Assembly (NCBI GenBank): GCA_020845635.1
Contig: JADLFI010000013.1
Span: 1-53,724, forward strand
DNA length: 53,724 nucleotides
Origin: Bacteroidia bacterium
GTDB taxonomy: Bacteria; Bacteroidota; Bacteroidia; UBA4408
Direction of reading: 5' to 3'
Part shown: positions 14,618 to 24,253 of the stretch, piece after piece
Numbering within the stretch: the first letter of the stretch is position 1
Layout: every line of letters starts with the position of its first letter
The notes under the pieces: generated by a model
Seen by the model: only the letters and a program-made list of their open reading frames with translations
What the model was told of the DNA's origin: nothing
The model's database searches: none
Translations under genes and position numbers: made by a program

Positions 14618-15406
14618 ATGAATAAATTGCATGTACCAACAATGGCTGAATGTGTAGCCAGAGGCGAAGAACCTGAAATTCTTTTTTGGGTAGGATGTTC
14701 AGGAAGTTTTGACGACAGGGCCAAAAAAATTACTAAAGCCATTGTAAAAATATTAAACCATGTAAATATAAAATTTGCCGTACTGGGGCCCGAAGAGTCA
14801 TGCACCGGAGACCCCGCCAAAAGAGCAGGAAACGAATTTTTATTTCAAATGCAGGCAATGCAAAACATTAATACCTTAAACGGGTATAATGTAAAAAAAA
14901 TAGTTACCGGCTGCCCGCATTGCTTTAATACCATAAAAAACGAATACCCGGGATTAGGTGGTAAATACCAAGTAGTACATCATACGCAATTGATACAACA
15001 ACTTATTGATAGCGGAAAATTAAAAGTAGAAGGCGGTGCCTTTAAAGGGAAAAAAATTACTTTTCACGATCCTTGCTATCTTGGACGTGGCAATGGCGAA
15101 TACGAAGCTCCACGCACTATTATACAAAAGTTAGATGCCGAACTAAATGAAATGAAACGCTCGCGCGAGAAAGGTTTTTGCTGTGGAGCCGGGGGCGCTC
15201 AAATGTTTAAAGAAGCAGAGAAAGGAAATAAAGAAGTAAACGTGGAGAGAACAGAGGAAGCTCTTGAAACTAATGCAGAGGTTATTGCTACAGGTTGCCC
15301 TTTTTGCATGACTATGATGCGCGATGGTGTGAAGCATTTTGAAAAAGAAAGCAAAGTTCAGGTGCTTGACGTAGCCGAAATGATTGCTCAGGCAAATGAT
15401 TTATAA
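14618..15406 (+). CDS. CCG-domain Fe-S protein (HdrB/LutA-like)
   Basis: A 262-residue cytoplasmic protein with two cysteine-rich CCG modules: the first around VGCSGSFDD ... GPEESCTGDPAKR ... TGCPHC, the second around HDPCYLGRGNGEYEAPR ... GFCCGAGGAQMF ... ATGCPFC. These bind unusual Fe-S clusters in heterodisulfide reductase B and in LutA/GlpC-type oxidoreductases. It is cotranscribed with the membrane Fe-S protein 21 bases upstream, and the pair probably passes electrons between a quinone pool and a soluble donor. The specific reaction cannot be read from the sequence. Confidence 0.9.
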   Translation: MNKLHVPTMAECVARGEEPEILFWVGCSGSFDDRAKKITKAIVKILNHVNIKFAVLGPEESCTGDPAKRAGNEFLFQMQAMQNINTLNGYNVKKIVTGCPHCFNTIKNEYPGLGGKYQVVHHTQLIQQLIDSGKLKVEGGAFKGKKITFHDPCYLGRGNGEYEAPRTIIQKLDAELNEMKRSREKGFCCGAGGAQMFKEAEKGNKEVNVERTEEALETNAEVIATGCPFCMTMMRDGVKHFEKESKVQVLDVAEMIAQANDL

Positions 15407-15570
15407 TAGAATATTCACAATATCTTTCTATTAAAATAATTTTTCTAAAAACTTCTATTTATATTAAGTAAATGAATACCCTGGTGGTATTTACTCACTC
15501 CTTTTGTGATTATAATTGAGTGTTTGATTAATTATAAAGATAAAAAAGTTAAAAAAATATATCATTAGTT

Positions 15571-15602
15571 TTTGAGAAATTAATTTCATACGCTTAACTT
15601 TA
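15571..15602 (+). promoter_or_regulatory. Promoter of rel
   Basis: TTTG at 15571-15574, a 20-base spacer, then TAACTTTA at 15595-15602, one base off consensus. The leader would be about 23 bases. Confidence 0.5.
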
Positions 15603-15628
15603 CGTTATTCAAAAGTTAAAGCTATTAT

Positions 15629-17836
15629 ATGGCCGAAGTTCAAATAGATTTAGAAGCAGAGAAAAAAGAAATATTAAAACGATATCGCTTATTGTTAAAG
15701 TCGTGCAGACGCATGATGGATAAAAACGATAAGGTGATGATACGTAAAGCCTTTGATTTAGCTTTAGAGGCGCATAAAGATATGCGCAGAAAGAGTGGAG
15801 AACCTTATATTTATCATCCTATAGCGGTAGCTCAAATTGCCGTTAGCGAAATAGGTTTAGGTCCCACCTCTGTGGTATGCGCCCTTCTGCACGATGTAGT
15901 GGAAGATACGGAAATTTCACTTGAAGATATACGCATCAGATTTGGCCAAAAGGTAGTTAAGATTATTGATGGGCTAACCAAAATATCGGGAGTTTTTGAC
16001 CAAACCTCATCTTTACAAGCCGAGAATTTCCGTAAAATGTTGCTTACCTTAAGCGATGATGTACGTGTAATTTTGATTAAACTGGCCGACCGCCTGCATA
16101 ACATGCGAACCCTAGAAAGTATGAGGCGTGATAAGCAACTTAAAATTGCCAGCGAAACATTGTACCTTTATGCCCCATTAGCCCATCGTTTGGGGCTAAA
16201 TAGCATTAAAACCGAGCTGGAAGATTTAGGATTAAAATACACTGAGCCTGAAATTTATCAAGAAATCAACCAAAAGTTAATCAATACTCAAAAGGAACGA
16301 AACAGATATATTAATAAGTTTAGCTTGCCTATAATAAATTCACTTACCGAGGCAGGAATGAATTTTGATATTAAAGGACGCTCTAAGTCAATAAAATCTA
16401 TTAGAGACAAAATGAAGAAGCAGGGTGTACCTTTTGAAGAGATATACGATATTTTTGCCATTAGATTAATTATTAAATGTCCGCTTGAGCAAGAGAAATC
16501 AGAATGTTGGCGTGCCTACTCTATAGTTACTGATTTTTATCATCCCAACCCGGATAGGTTGAGAGACTGGATATCAACTCCCAAAGCCAATGGTTACGAA
16601 TCGTTGCACACTACGGTTATGGGGCCTGATGGCAAATGGGTAGAGGTACAAATACGCACCGAGCGTATGGATGAAATAGCCGAAAAGGGTTACGCAGCAC
16701 ATTGGAAATATAAATCGGTTACTTCTGAAACTGCCCTAGATGAATGGATTGAAAAAATACGTGAATTGCTTGAAAATCCGGAAACCAATGCTATGGATTT
16801 TCTGGACGATTTTAAATTAAACCTTTTTTCGGACGAAATTTTTGTATTTACACCCAAAGGCGAGTTGAAGACCTTACCCTTTAACTCTACCGTGCTCGAC
16901 TTGGCCTACGAAATTCATACCCATGTTGGAAACCGATGCATTGCGGCTAAAATAAACAATAAATTGGTAGCACTTAATCATGTGTTAAACAGTGGCGACC
17001 AAGTAGAGATACTAACATCCGACAGACAGAAACCTATTGAAGAATGGCTCAATTTTGTGGTTACTGCCAAGGCAAAATCAAAAATAAAAGAATATCTTAA
17101 AATTGAGAAAAGGCAGAAATCGGAAGAAGGTCGCGAAATGCTGAATAAGAGATTAAGACAGTTAAAAGTTACTATTAACAACGATAATATTGAAAAATTA
17201 CGCGAGTTTTTTGGTTTACCTAGCGTATTTGACCTACATTACAAAATAGCGGTGGGTATTATCCCTATAAAATCAATAAAAGATGCTATTGACAATGATG
17301 GTGCTGTTAAAAGCAAGCAACCTTTGAAAAAGGCTGAGCAAAAAACATTGGAAGAATTGGTGTCTAATGCTCGCGGAAAGTCTGATATGCTGGTATTAGG
17401 CGAAGATTTAAATAAAATTGATTATAAAATATCTACATGTTGTAATCCAATACGTGGCGATGACGTTTTTGGCTTTGTAACTTTAAATGATGGCATACAA
17501 ATACATAGAGTAAATTGTCCTAGGGCAAATGAACTTATGAGCAACTATGCATATAGAGTAGTAAAAGCCAAGTGGACCGATCAGGAGAAAATATCTTTCT
17601 TAACCGGAATAAAGGTTACCGGAACCGATCAGGTTGGTATTGTAAATAATATTACCAAAATTATTTCAAATGAGCTCAACGTAAATATGCGCTCCATTAG
17701 CTTTGATACAAACGAAGGTATTTTTGAAGGAACTATTATGGTTTTTGTTAACGACACTAACCACCTAACCGACCTGATGAAAAAACTGAAAAAAGTAAGT
17801 GGGGTTATTAAGGTAAACAGAATTGACTCTAATTAG
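15629..17836 (+). CDS. rel: Bifunctional (p)ppGpp synthetase/hydrolase, Rel/SpoT family
   Basis: A 735-residue stringent-response enzyme. Domains in order: HD hydrolase (about 30-200) with YIYHPIAVA, HDVVEDT at 88-94 and ADRLHNMRT; synthetase (about 235-360) with YDIFAIRLII, GYESLHTTVMG and VEVQIRTERMDEIAEKGYAAHW; TGS (about 400-465) with FVFTPKGELKTLP; a zinc-finger/linker with STCCNPIRGDDVFGFV; and a C-terminal ACT domain. The intact HD motif indicates an active hydrolase as well as synthetase. It is monocistronic, with its own promoter and a strong hairpin terminator downstream. Confidence 0.95.
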   Translation: MAEVQIDLEAEKKEILKRYRLLLKSCRRMMDKNDKVMIRKAFDLALEAHKDMRRKSGEPYIYHPIAVAQIAVSEIGLGPTSVVCALLHDVVEDTEISLEDIRIRFGQKVVKIIDGLTKISGVFDQTSSLQAENFRKMLLTLSDDVRVILIKLADRLHNMRTLESMRRDKQLKIASETLYLYAPLAHRLGLNSIKTELEDLGLKYTEPEIYQEINQKLINTQKERNRYINKFSLPIINSLTEAGMNFDIKGRSKSIKSIRDKMKKQGVPFEEIYDIFAIRLIIKCPLEQEKSECWRAYSIVTDFYHPNPDRLRDWISTPKANGYESLHTTVMGPDGKWVEVQIRTERMDEIAEKGYAAHWKYKSVTSETALDEWIEKIRELLENPETNAMDFLDDFKLNLFSDEIFVFTPKGELKTLPFNSTVLDLAYEIHTHVGNRCIAAKINNKLVALNHVLNSGDQVEILTSDRQKPIEEWLNFVVTAKAKSKIKEYLKIEKRQKSEEGREMLNKRLRQLKVTINNDNIEKLREFFGLPSVFDLHYKIAVGIIPIKSIKDAIDNDGAVKSKQPLKKAEQKTLEELVSNARGKSDMLVLGEDLNKIDYKISTCCNPIRGDDVFGFVTLNDGIQIHRVNCPRANELMSNYAYRVVKAKWTDQEKISFLTGIKVTGTDQVGIVNNITKIISNELNVNMRSISFDTNEGIFEGTIMVFVNDTNHLTDLMKKLKKVSGVIKVNRIDSN

Positions 17837-17917
17837 AAAATTAGCTTTTACGATATTTGTTTATGAATTATGGGTTAAAGTTTAATTTAGCATAAATGTT
17901 TCTATGAAGAAGCCATA

Positions 17918-17948
17918 AAAAAAAGCCACAAAATTGTGGCTTTTTTTA
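17918..17948. terminator. Bidirectional terminator between rel and the 17970 gene
   Basis: An A-run, GCCACAA, two bases, TTGTGGC, then a T-run. It serves the convergent rel (+) and small secreted-protein gene (-). Confidence 0.85.
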
Positions 17949-17969
17949 TTTTACTGAAAAGACTACTGA

Positions 17970-18218
17970 CTATTTGCTACTAGTTTCTTTAGCCTTGTCT
18001 GTAGATGCTTTGTGGCTGTCGCTAGAAGATTTTTCTGCTTTCTCGCCAGGGGCACAGTCTTTTTTGTTCTTAGCATGGCTGCAGCATGCTTTAGCCTCTT
18101 TAGAACTACATTCTTTTTTAGCACCTTTTTTATCTTTATCCTTGTCATTGCATGGAGTAGAAGCCGAAACGGCAAAGGTAAAAGATACCATAGTTAAAAA
18201 TAAAAATAGTTTTTTCAT
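17970..18218 (-). CDS. Small secreted Lys/Cys-rich protein
   Basis: An 82-residue protein: signal peptide MKKLFLFLTMVSFTFAVSAS, then a very polar, lysine- and serine-rich chain with five cysteines, including KECSSKEAKACCSHAKNKKD. No hydrophobic core is visible, so it is probably disordered or metal-binding (Cys-Cys-Ser-His). I recognise no family. An overlapping ORF in another frame on the same strand lacks a signal peptide and is rejected. It ends against the shared terminator with rel. Confidence 0.7.
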   Translation of the reverse strand: MKKLFLFLTMVSFTFAVSASTPCNDKDKDKKGAKKECSSKEAKACCSHAKNKKDCAPGEKAEKSSSDSHKASTDKAKETSSK

Positions 18219-18408
18219 TGAATAATTGGTTTTTGATTAAGTTATTTCAATAGTTTATTACAACAAATATAATAAATTTATTTAAAATAAAAAAATATAA
18301 ATGGCTTATTTGAAAGAAATTAAAATTAACAATTTTGAATTTGGGTTCAATAATAAATCAGATGAATGAATATTGTTATATTTGGAGGTTTTTTATTACC
18401 AATAAAAT

Positions 18409-18939
18409 ATGATGACAATTTCAAAAAACGCAATGAACTTTGGAGCTATCCTAGGTCTCAGTTTATGTGCTGTTAGCGCTGTTTTTATGGGACTTGGGTA
18501 CGAATCATCCAATATTCAACAATGGATAGGCTATATCCTAACAATAGCTATAACCACCTGGGGGACAATAAGTTTTAGAGATAAACATAATGATGGTTTT
18601 ATGAGTTATGGAAAAGCCTTTACCAGTTGCTTCTTAATTGCTTTTTTCAGTTCAATAATTTTGGCCTTTTTTCTGTATATTTATCTAACGTTTATTGATC
18701 AAAGTATGATTGATAAGATTATAGAAAAATCTGAAGAAAGCATGATGAATCAAAATTTGCCTGACGACCAAATTGAGGATGGGTTAAAATACGTAAAAAT
18801 GTTTACAACCCCTATTGTCATGGCTTTTTTCAGTATTTTGGTAAATAGTTTTATGGGTGCAATTTTTGCCCTTATTACTGCAGCTTTCTTAAAAAAAGAT
18901 AATCCTAATTTTAATAGTTTTATCAATAATAATCAGTAA
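18409..18939 (+). CDS. DUF4199 membrane protein
   Basis: A 176-residue protein with four transmembrane helices, two before and two after a polar stretch (IIEKSEESMMNQNLPDDQIED). This is the usual layout of DUF4199, a family found in Bacteroidota. A TATATTTG -7 element lies at 18377-18384. Its stop is two bases before the GTG start of the glycosyltransferase, so the two are cotranscribed. Molecular function is unknown; linkage to a polyprenyl glycosyltransferase suggests envelope work. Confidence 0.88.
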   Translation: MMTISKNAMNFGAILGLSLCAVSAVFMGLGYESSNIQQWIGYILTIAITTWGTISFRDKHNDGFMSYGKAFTSCFLIAFFSSIILAFFLYIYLTFIDQSMIDKIIEKSEESMMNQNLPDDQIEDGLKYVKMFTTPIVMAFFSILVNSFMGAIFALITAAFLKKDNPNFNSFINNNQ

Positions 18940-18941
18940 TA

Positions 18942-19901
18942 GTGTTTGATATTTCAATAGTCATACCTCTTCTCAACGAGCAAGATTCATTAAAAGAACT
19001 TGCCTCATGGATTGATAGAGTACTTAAAGAGAAACAATTAAGTTACGAAATTATTTTTGTAGATGATGGCAGTAATGATAATTCATGGAATATCATCAAA
19101 GAGTTGTGTGCTGCTAACCCTCATATTAAAGGAATAAAGTTTCAAAGAAACTATGGTAAAAGCGCTGCTCTAAATACTGCCTTTAATGCAGCTAATGGAA
19201 GTGTTGTATTTACTATGGATGCTGATTTACAAGATTCGCCCGATGAGCTCCCCGAAATGTATAATATGATAGTGAATGAGGGGTATGATTTGGTTTCGGG
19301 ATGGAAAATAAAAAGACTTGACCCCTTATCTAAAACTATTCCTACCAAACTATTTAACTGGGCTACGCGAAAAATGAGTGGACTCGAATTACACGATTTT
19401 AATTGCGGGCTTAAAGCGTATAGAAGCAACGTAGTTAAAAGTATTGAAGTGTATGGTGAAATGCACCGATATATTCCGGTAATAGCTAAGTGGGCCGGAT
19501 TTAAGAAAATTACAGAGAAGCCCGTAAAACACTACGAACGTAAATTTGGGCAAAGCAAGTTTGGGTTGGAGCGTTTTGTAAACGGTTTTCTCGATTTATT
19601 AACCATAACTTTTGTGAGTCGTTTCGGCAAGCGCCCAATGCACTTTTTTGGGTTTATTGGTACACTTATGTTTTTGATTGGCGGCTTGGTTTCGGCATAC
19701 TTGATTGTTGAAAAAGTAGTAAACCTATACCGTCATGCTTACGTTCGCGATGTTACCGACCAACCCTTGTTTTATTTGGCTCTAACAGCAATGATTATTG
19801 GAACCCAGCTTTTTCTGGCCGGTTTTTTGGGCGAGCTAATTGCACGTAATTCTCCCTATCGAAATAGTTATTTAATTGAATCAGAACTAAACCTGAAATA
19901 A
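18942..19901 (+). CDS. Family 2 glycosyltransferase (GtrB/DPM1-like, polyprenyl-phosphate type)
   Basis: A 319-residue GT-A enzyme. The catalytic domain (1-230) has VIPLLNEQDSL, the nucleotide-binding FVDDGSNDNSW and the metal-binding TMDADLQDSPDELPEM. Two C-terminal transmembrane helices (about 233-258 and 275-305) are typical of GtrB/ArnC-like enzymes that load a sugar onto undecaprenyl phosphate at the inner membrane. It starts with GTG at 18942. The pseudouridine synthase follows 15 bases after the stop, so all three genes may form one transcript. Confidence 0.92.
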   Translation: MFDISIVIPLLNEQDSLKELASWIDRVLKEKQLSYEIIFVDDGSNDNSWNIIKELCAANPHIKGIKFQRNYGKSAALNTAFNAANGSVVFTMDADLQDSPDELPEMYNMIVNEGYDLVSGWKIKRLDPLSKTIPTKLFNWATRKMSGLELHDFNCGLKAYRSNVVKSIEVYGEMHRYIPVIAKWAGFKKITEKPVKHYERKFGQSKFGLERFVNGFLDLLTITFVSRFGKRPMHFFGFIGTLMFLIGGLVSAYLIVEKVVNLYRHAYVRDVTDQPLFYLALTAMIIGTQLFLAGFLGELIARNSPYRNSYLIESELNLK

Positions 19902-19916
19902 ATTTACTCTTATTTC

Positions 19917-20591
19917 ATGGCCAAGACCATTAACTCCTTTTTAGTTCAAACCCTTAAAATATCTCATAAACAAGCATCTCAAATAATAACCGATAAAAAG
20001 GTTACTATTGATGAATTAACCGCCTTGCACCATCAACCTATAACTGAGCTAAACACTATATATTATTTACAACAGTGCCTGCAAAAAGGAAAAGAACTAT
20101 ATTATTATGCCTATTATAAACCTGTTGGTGTAGAGAGCACATTAAATCAATCGGTAAAAAATAATTTGATTGAGGCTACCGGAATTAGTCATCATTTTTT
20201 TCCAATAGGTCGTCTTGATAAAGCTTCAGAAGGGCTAATGATATTAACCAATGATGGCAACTTATATCAACAAGTTATTAATCATAATAGCACCATTGAA
20301 AAAGTTTATCGGGTACAAACCAATAAGCAAATAAACGATAATTTTTTGCACCAACTCTCCATTGGTGTTGTTATATTAGGTAAAAAAACCAAACCTTGTA
20401 AGGTAAAGCATATTAATTTACATACCTTTGAAATAACACTTACCGAAGGTAAAAACCGGCAAATAAGACGTATGTGCTATAAACTGGGATACGAAGTTAC
20501 AAGCCTCAAAAGAATATCCATAGGCAAACTTTTGCTTAATGAAAATGCTTATACCGTACCAACACTAATAAACAAGAGGGATATAATATAA
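19917..20591 (+). CDS. RsuA/RluF-family pseudouridine synthase
   Basis: A 224-residue rRNA (or tRNA) pseudouridine synthase. The N-terminal S4-like RNA-binding region (about 1-50, FLVQTLKISHKQASQIITDKK) precedes the catalytic domain with YAYYKPVGVEST, the catalytic-Asp motif PIGRLDKASEGLMILTNDG, and GKNRQIRRMCYKLGY. It resembles RluE/RluF more than RluA. The exact target base cannot be assigned. It converges on the hydrolase gene with only one base between the stop codons. Confidence 0.92.
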   Translation: MAKTINSFLVQTLKISHKQASQIITDKKVTIDELTALHHQPITELNTIYYLQQCLQKGKELYYYAYYKPVGVESTLNQSVKNNLIEATGISHHFFPIGRLDKASEGLMILTNDGNLYQQVINHNSTIEKVYRVQTNKQINDNFLHQLSIGVVILGKKTKPCKVKHINLHTFEITLTEGKNRQIRRMCYKLGYEVTSLKRISIGKLLLNENAYTVPTLINKRDII

Positions 20592-20592
20592 A

Positions 20593-21429
20593 TTAAATTT
20601 TAGATTCTAATTCGGCTTTTACCAAATCAACCACTCTACTATCCCACAAAATTTTGTAGTGCCCGGCATTCTCAATGGGTACTAACCTGCAATTATTTAA
20701 GTTATTGGCAACCTTTACAGCACTTTCAAAAGGAATTACCTTATCGTTTACATCATGTATAATGACTGAGTTATTAATGGCAATATTATGACACAAATTG
20801 CTGACACTAATATCACTAATTTTTAAATTAAACTTTTTCTCTACATTTTTCTCAATCTTATCAATAACCTTTTGATTGATATTAAGCAATGCATACAAGT
20901 CATTAAAAGCTTTTTGCAAATCGTTAGGTGTAGTTATCATTATTAGTTTATCCAAACTAATATTTTTGTGATGCAGCAAAGTGTTCATTAATACCACACT
21001 TCCCATAGAATGTGTAATGGCAAGGTCAATGTGATTTAATTCACGGCAAATAACAGAAGCAGCATCAGAATTTTTAAAAATAGTAGTTTGTTTACCTCCG
21101 CTTTGACCATGAGCCGGGTAATCAAAAGCTACAACCCTGTATTGATGTTGGTTTAATAACTCTACAAAAGCACCCAAACTTCCAGCATTACTTTCCCAAC
21201 CATGAACCAAAAAAGCTGTCTTACTATACCCTTCGCCCCAAACATATTTTTTTATGTATGAATCTTCAAAATCAACATTTTCGCTTTTGGCATTCTTTAG
21301 CACTTCCAATTCGCGTTCACGCAACTTTTTATTAAAAGGTGTGCAAAAAATATTAAATGCAATATTTGAAGCTAATTGAGGCGATACATAAGAAGTATAT
21401 TTTATTAACTGTTTATAGTAGTTAAGCAT
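20593..21429 (-). CDS. Alpha/beta hydrolase
   Basis: A 278-residue serine hydrolase fold without signal peptide: oxyanion strand AFLVHGWESNAGS, DYPAHGQSGG, nucleophile elbow ITHSMGSVVL, acid residue in VIHDVNDKVIPFES and catalytic His in ENAGHYKILWD. Substrate unknown; probably an esterase or lipase-like enzyme. It is monocistronic, facing the pseudouridine synthase. Confidence 0.9.
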   Translation of the reverse strand: MLNYYKQLIKYTSYVSPQLASNIAFNIFCTPFNKKLRERELEVLKNAKSENVDFEDSYIKKYVWGEGYSKTAFLVHGWESNAGSLGAFVELLNQHQYRVVAFDYPAHGQSGGKQTTIFKNSDAASVICRELNHIDLAITHSMGSVVLMNTLLHHKNISLDKLIMITTPNDLQKAFNDLYALLNINQKVIDKIEKNVEKKFNLKISDISVSNLCHNIAINNSVIIHDVNDKVIPFESAVKVANNLNNCRLVPIENAGHYKILWDSRVVDLVKAELESKI

Positions 21430-21916
21430 AATTTACATTTCACAAGAGCCAACACAAATATACAAATAATAAAAGTGAAAACCTTTATGACAGTGCCCAA
21501 GGCACATTAAATAATCATAAATCCAACAAATTTTAACCCTAATATGTTAAACAGTAAAATTACTATTAAATGTGTAATTGTGTTCAACAAATAAACTTTC
21601 ATTACCAATCAAGAATGGAATTGTAAGTACCCCCATTGCGGGATAATTAAGTTGTTACCTTGCTTTAAGTAGTTACAAGAAATGTAAGATGTATTTATTT
21701 TATTCTGATACTAAGTTATACCGTAACAATTCGAAAAAGCTTGTTTATTGCCCCCTACTTTGTCCCTCTAATACAGGAAATAAATACCACTATTATTATT
21801 TAATAAAACAAACAATCAAGGGGTGTTTACCCCTACTCTACTTCCTATAAATTTAGACCTCCAAACATGGAAAATTATAAAATGTTTTAACTTTGTGATT
21901 CTTACATCAATTTTAC
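21430..21916 (+). promoter_or_regulatory. 487-base gap with the hutU promoter
   Basis: No ORF is supported. A stem AGGGGT-4-ACCCCT lies at 21819-21834. The hutU -7 element TAACTTTG is at 21888-21895 (leader about 18 bases); no clear -33 TTG is seen. The rest is AT-rich. Confidence 0.5.
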
Positions 21917-23953
21917 ATGGAAAATAATAAGAATAATACTGATTATACAAGTTTTCAAGAGGCTATTTTAGCCGGAATTCCATCACAGCTTCCTCCTGCA
22001 AAGCCTTATGATAAACAAGCTAATCATGCACCTAAAAGAAAAGATATACTAAGTGCCGGTGAGAAGAAATTGGCCATAAAAAATGCCTTACGATATTTTA
22101 ATCCTATACATCATGCTGTATTAGCCAAAGAGTTTGCTCAGGAGTTAAAAGATTACGGGCGTATTTATATGTATAGATTTAAGCCCGAATATGAAATATA
22201 TGCACGCCCCATTACAGCCTATCCTGCAAAATCTAAGCAAGCAGCTGCTATCATGCTCATGTTGCAAAATAATTTGGATAATGCGGTAGCCCAGCACCCC
22301 TACGAGTTAATTACTTATGGTGGCAATGGTTCTGTTTTTCAGAACTGGGCGCAATATTTACTTACCATGCAATATCTTGCGCAAATGACTGATGAACAAA
22401 CATTGGTCTTATATTCAGGCCATCCTTTGGGACTTTTCCCATCATCTGTCAATGCCCCGCGTGTTGTAGTTACCAACGGAATGATGATTCCAAATTACAG
22501 TAAACCTGATGATTGGGAAAAATACAATGCTTTAGGTGTAACCCAATACGGACAAATGACGGCCGGATCATTTATGTATATTGGGCCGCAAGGTATTGTT
22601 CACGGAACTACCATAACCATTTTAAATGCTGCTCGTATGTATCGTCAGCAGCATCATGAGGTTGATGATGCAGATATGCTTCTCTTTGTATCTGCCGGGT
22701 TGGGCGGTATGAGTGGGGCGCAGCCTAAGGCAGCTAAGGTAGCCGGAGCCATAAGCATAGTAGCAGAAATAAACAGCAAAGCAGCACAGAAGAGATTAGA
22801 GCAGGGTTGGGTTGACGAAGTATGCGATAGTTTAGATATAATATTACATAAAATAGAACAAGCTAAAGCCAACAAAATACCTTTATCATTGGCTTATGCA
22901 GGCAATGTGGTTGACTTATGGGAGTATTTGGATAAGCATCAGGTTAAAGTGAATATTGGAAGTGATCAAACATCTCTGCATAATCCTTGGGCAGGCGGTT
23001 ATTATCCTGTTGGATACAGCTATGAAGAAAGCAACCGATTGATGTCGGAAGAACCTGAAAGGTTTAAAAAAGAGGTTCAAAAATCATTAAAGCGACACGC
23101 AGCAGCAATCAATTCAATGCATAGTAAAGGCATGTATTTCTTTGATTATGGAAACGCATTTTTACTGGAAGCCGGAAGAGCCGGAGCTGATATTTTTAAT
23201 AATGACGGAACTTTTATATATCCAACTTATGTACAAGATATATTAGGGCCGTTGTGTTTTGATTATGGCTTTGGTCCTTTCCGTTGGGTATGTACTTCGG
23301 GTAAAGAAACAGATTTGGCTACTACCGATGCTTTAGCGGCTAAGGTTCTGGAAAATATGCTCAAAACGGCACCAGAAGAAATAAAGCAACAGTTAAACGA
23401 TAACTTAACCTGGATAAAAGCTGCACAAAGTAATAAGCTAGTTGTTGGCTCACAAGCCAGAATATTGTATGCTGATGCTGAGGCACGTATTGGTATTGCT
23501 AAAGCCTTTAACGAAGCCATTGCCAAAGGGGATATTTCTGCTCCGGTAGTTTTAGGCCGCGACCATCATGATGTTTCGGGCACCGACTCTCCTTTTCGTG
23601 AAACTTCTAACATATATGATGGCTCTAGCTATACGGCCGATATGGCAGTGCATAACTTTGTAGGCGATTCGTTTAGAGGAGCTACATGGGTTTCGTTGCA
23701 TAATGGGGGTGGTGTTGGCTGGGGCGAAGTTATAAATGGGGGTTTCGGCTTAGTGCTTGAAGGAAACAGTGTTTCGGAAGAAAAACTAAATTCAATGCTA
23801 TTCTGGGATGTAAATAACGGAATAGCACGCAGAAGTTGGGCACGAAACAAAGAAGCTATGTTTGCCATAAAAAGAGAAATGCAACGAACGCCTTCACTAA
23901 AAGTTACTTTGCCAAATTTGGTAGATGACAACCTGCTTAACCAACTATTTTAA
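21917..23953 (+). CDS. hutU: Urocanate hydratase
   Basis: A 678-residue cytoplasmic enzyme converting urocanate to imidazolone propionate, second step of histidine breakdown, with tightly bound NAD+. Motifs: YGGNGSVFQNWAQYLLTMQY, LYSGHPLGLFPS, YIGPQGIVHGT, the NAD-binding GLGGMSGAQPKAAKVAG, and the conserved RDHHDVSGTDSPFRET near the end. Length fits the longer Bacteroidota form. No hutH, hutI or hutG is adjacent, so the pathway must be encoded elsewhere. Confidence 0.96.
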   Translation: MENNKNNTDYTSFQEAILAGIPSQLPPAKPYDKQANHAPKRKDILSAGEKKLAIKNALRYFNPIHHAVLAKEFAQELKDYGRIYMYRFKPEYEIYARPITAYPAKSKQAAAIMLMLQNNLDNAVAQHPYELITYGGNGSVFQNWAQYLLTMQYLAQMTDEQTLVLYSGHPLGLFPSSVNAPRVVVTNGMMIPNYSKPDDWEKYNALGVTQYGQMTAGSFMYIGPQGIVHGTTITILNAARMYRQQHHEVDDADMLLFVSAGLGGMSGAQPKAAKVAGAISIVAEINSKAAQKRLEQGWVDEVCDSLDIILHKIEQAKANKIPLSLAYAGNVVDLWEYLDKHQVKVNIGSDQTSLHNPWAGGYYPVGYSYEESNRLMSEEPERFKKEVQKSLKRHAAAINSMHSKGMYFFDYGNAFLLEAGRAGADIFNNDGTFIYPTYVQDILGPLCFDYGFGPFRWVCTSGKETDLATTDALAAKVLENMLKTAPEEIKQQLNDNLTWIKAAQSNKLVVGSQARILYADAEARIGIAKAFNEAIAKGDISAPVVLGRDHHDVSGTDSPFRETSNIYDGSSYTADMAVHNFVGDSFRGATWVSLHNGGGVGWGEVINGGFGLVLEGNSVSEEKLNSMLFWDVNNGIARRSWARNKEAMFAIKREMQRTPSLKVTLPNLVDDNLLNQLF

Positions 23954-24253
23954 TTCACATCTAAGCAGTCCTGATTTTTCCTGTATTCAAGAAAATAAAT
24001 TATTTATAAGCTTTTTAATAATTTGAATACTGAAGCAATCTTGTAGATTAAACATAATGTACATTTACAATTTTGATGGATAACTTAAAGCATCACATTG
24101 GCAAACTTAAATACATTTCAATATATAGAGGGTTGCCAGTGTGCCTGCGGTTTGAAATAAAACCATTAAAATTTGTTTCCCACTAATACTCTATACTTCT
24201 ATTCGTGGCATAACTCCACTATAAATTTATTCTTTTGTAAATGTATATTCTCT
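23954..24253. other. 300-base gap between hutU and a decayed gene
   Basis: AT-rich sequence with no supported ORF and no strong hairpin; nothing recognised. Confidence 0.5.
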
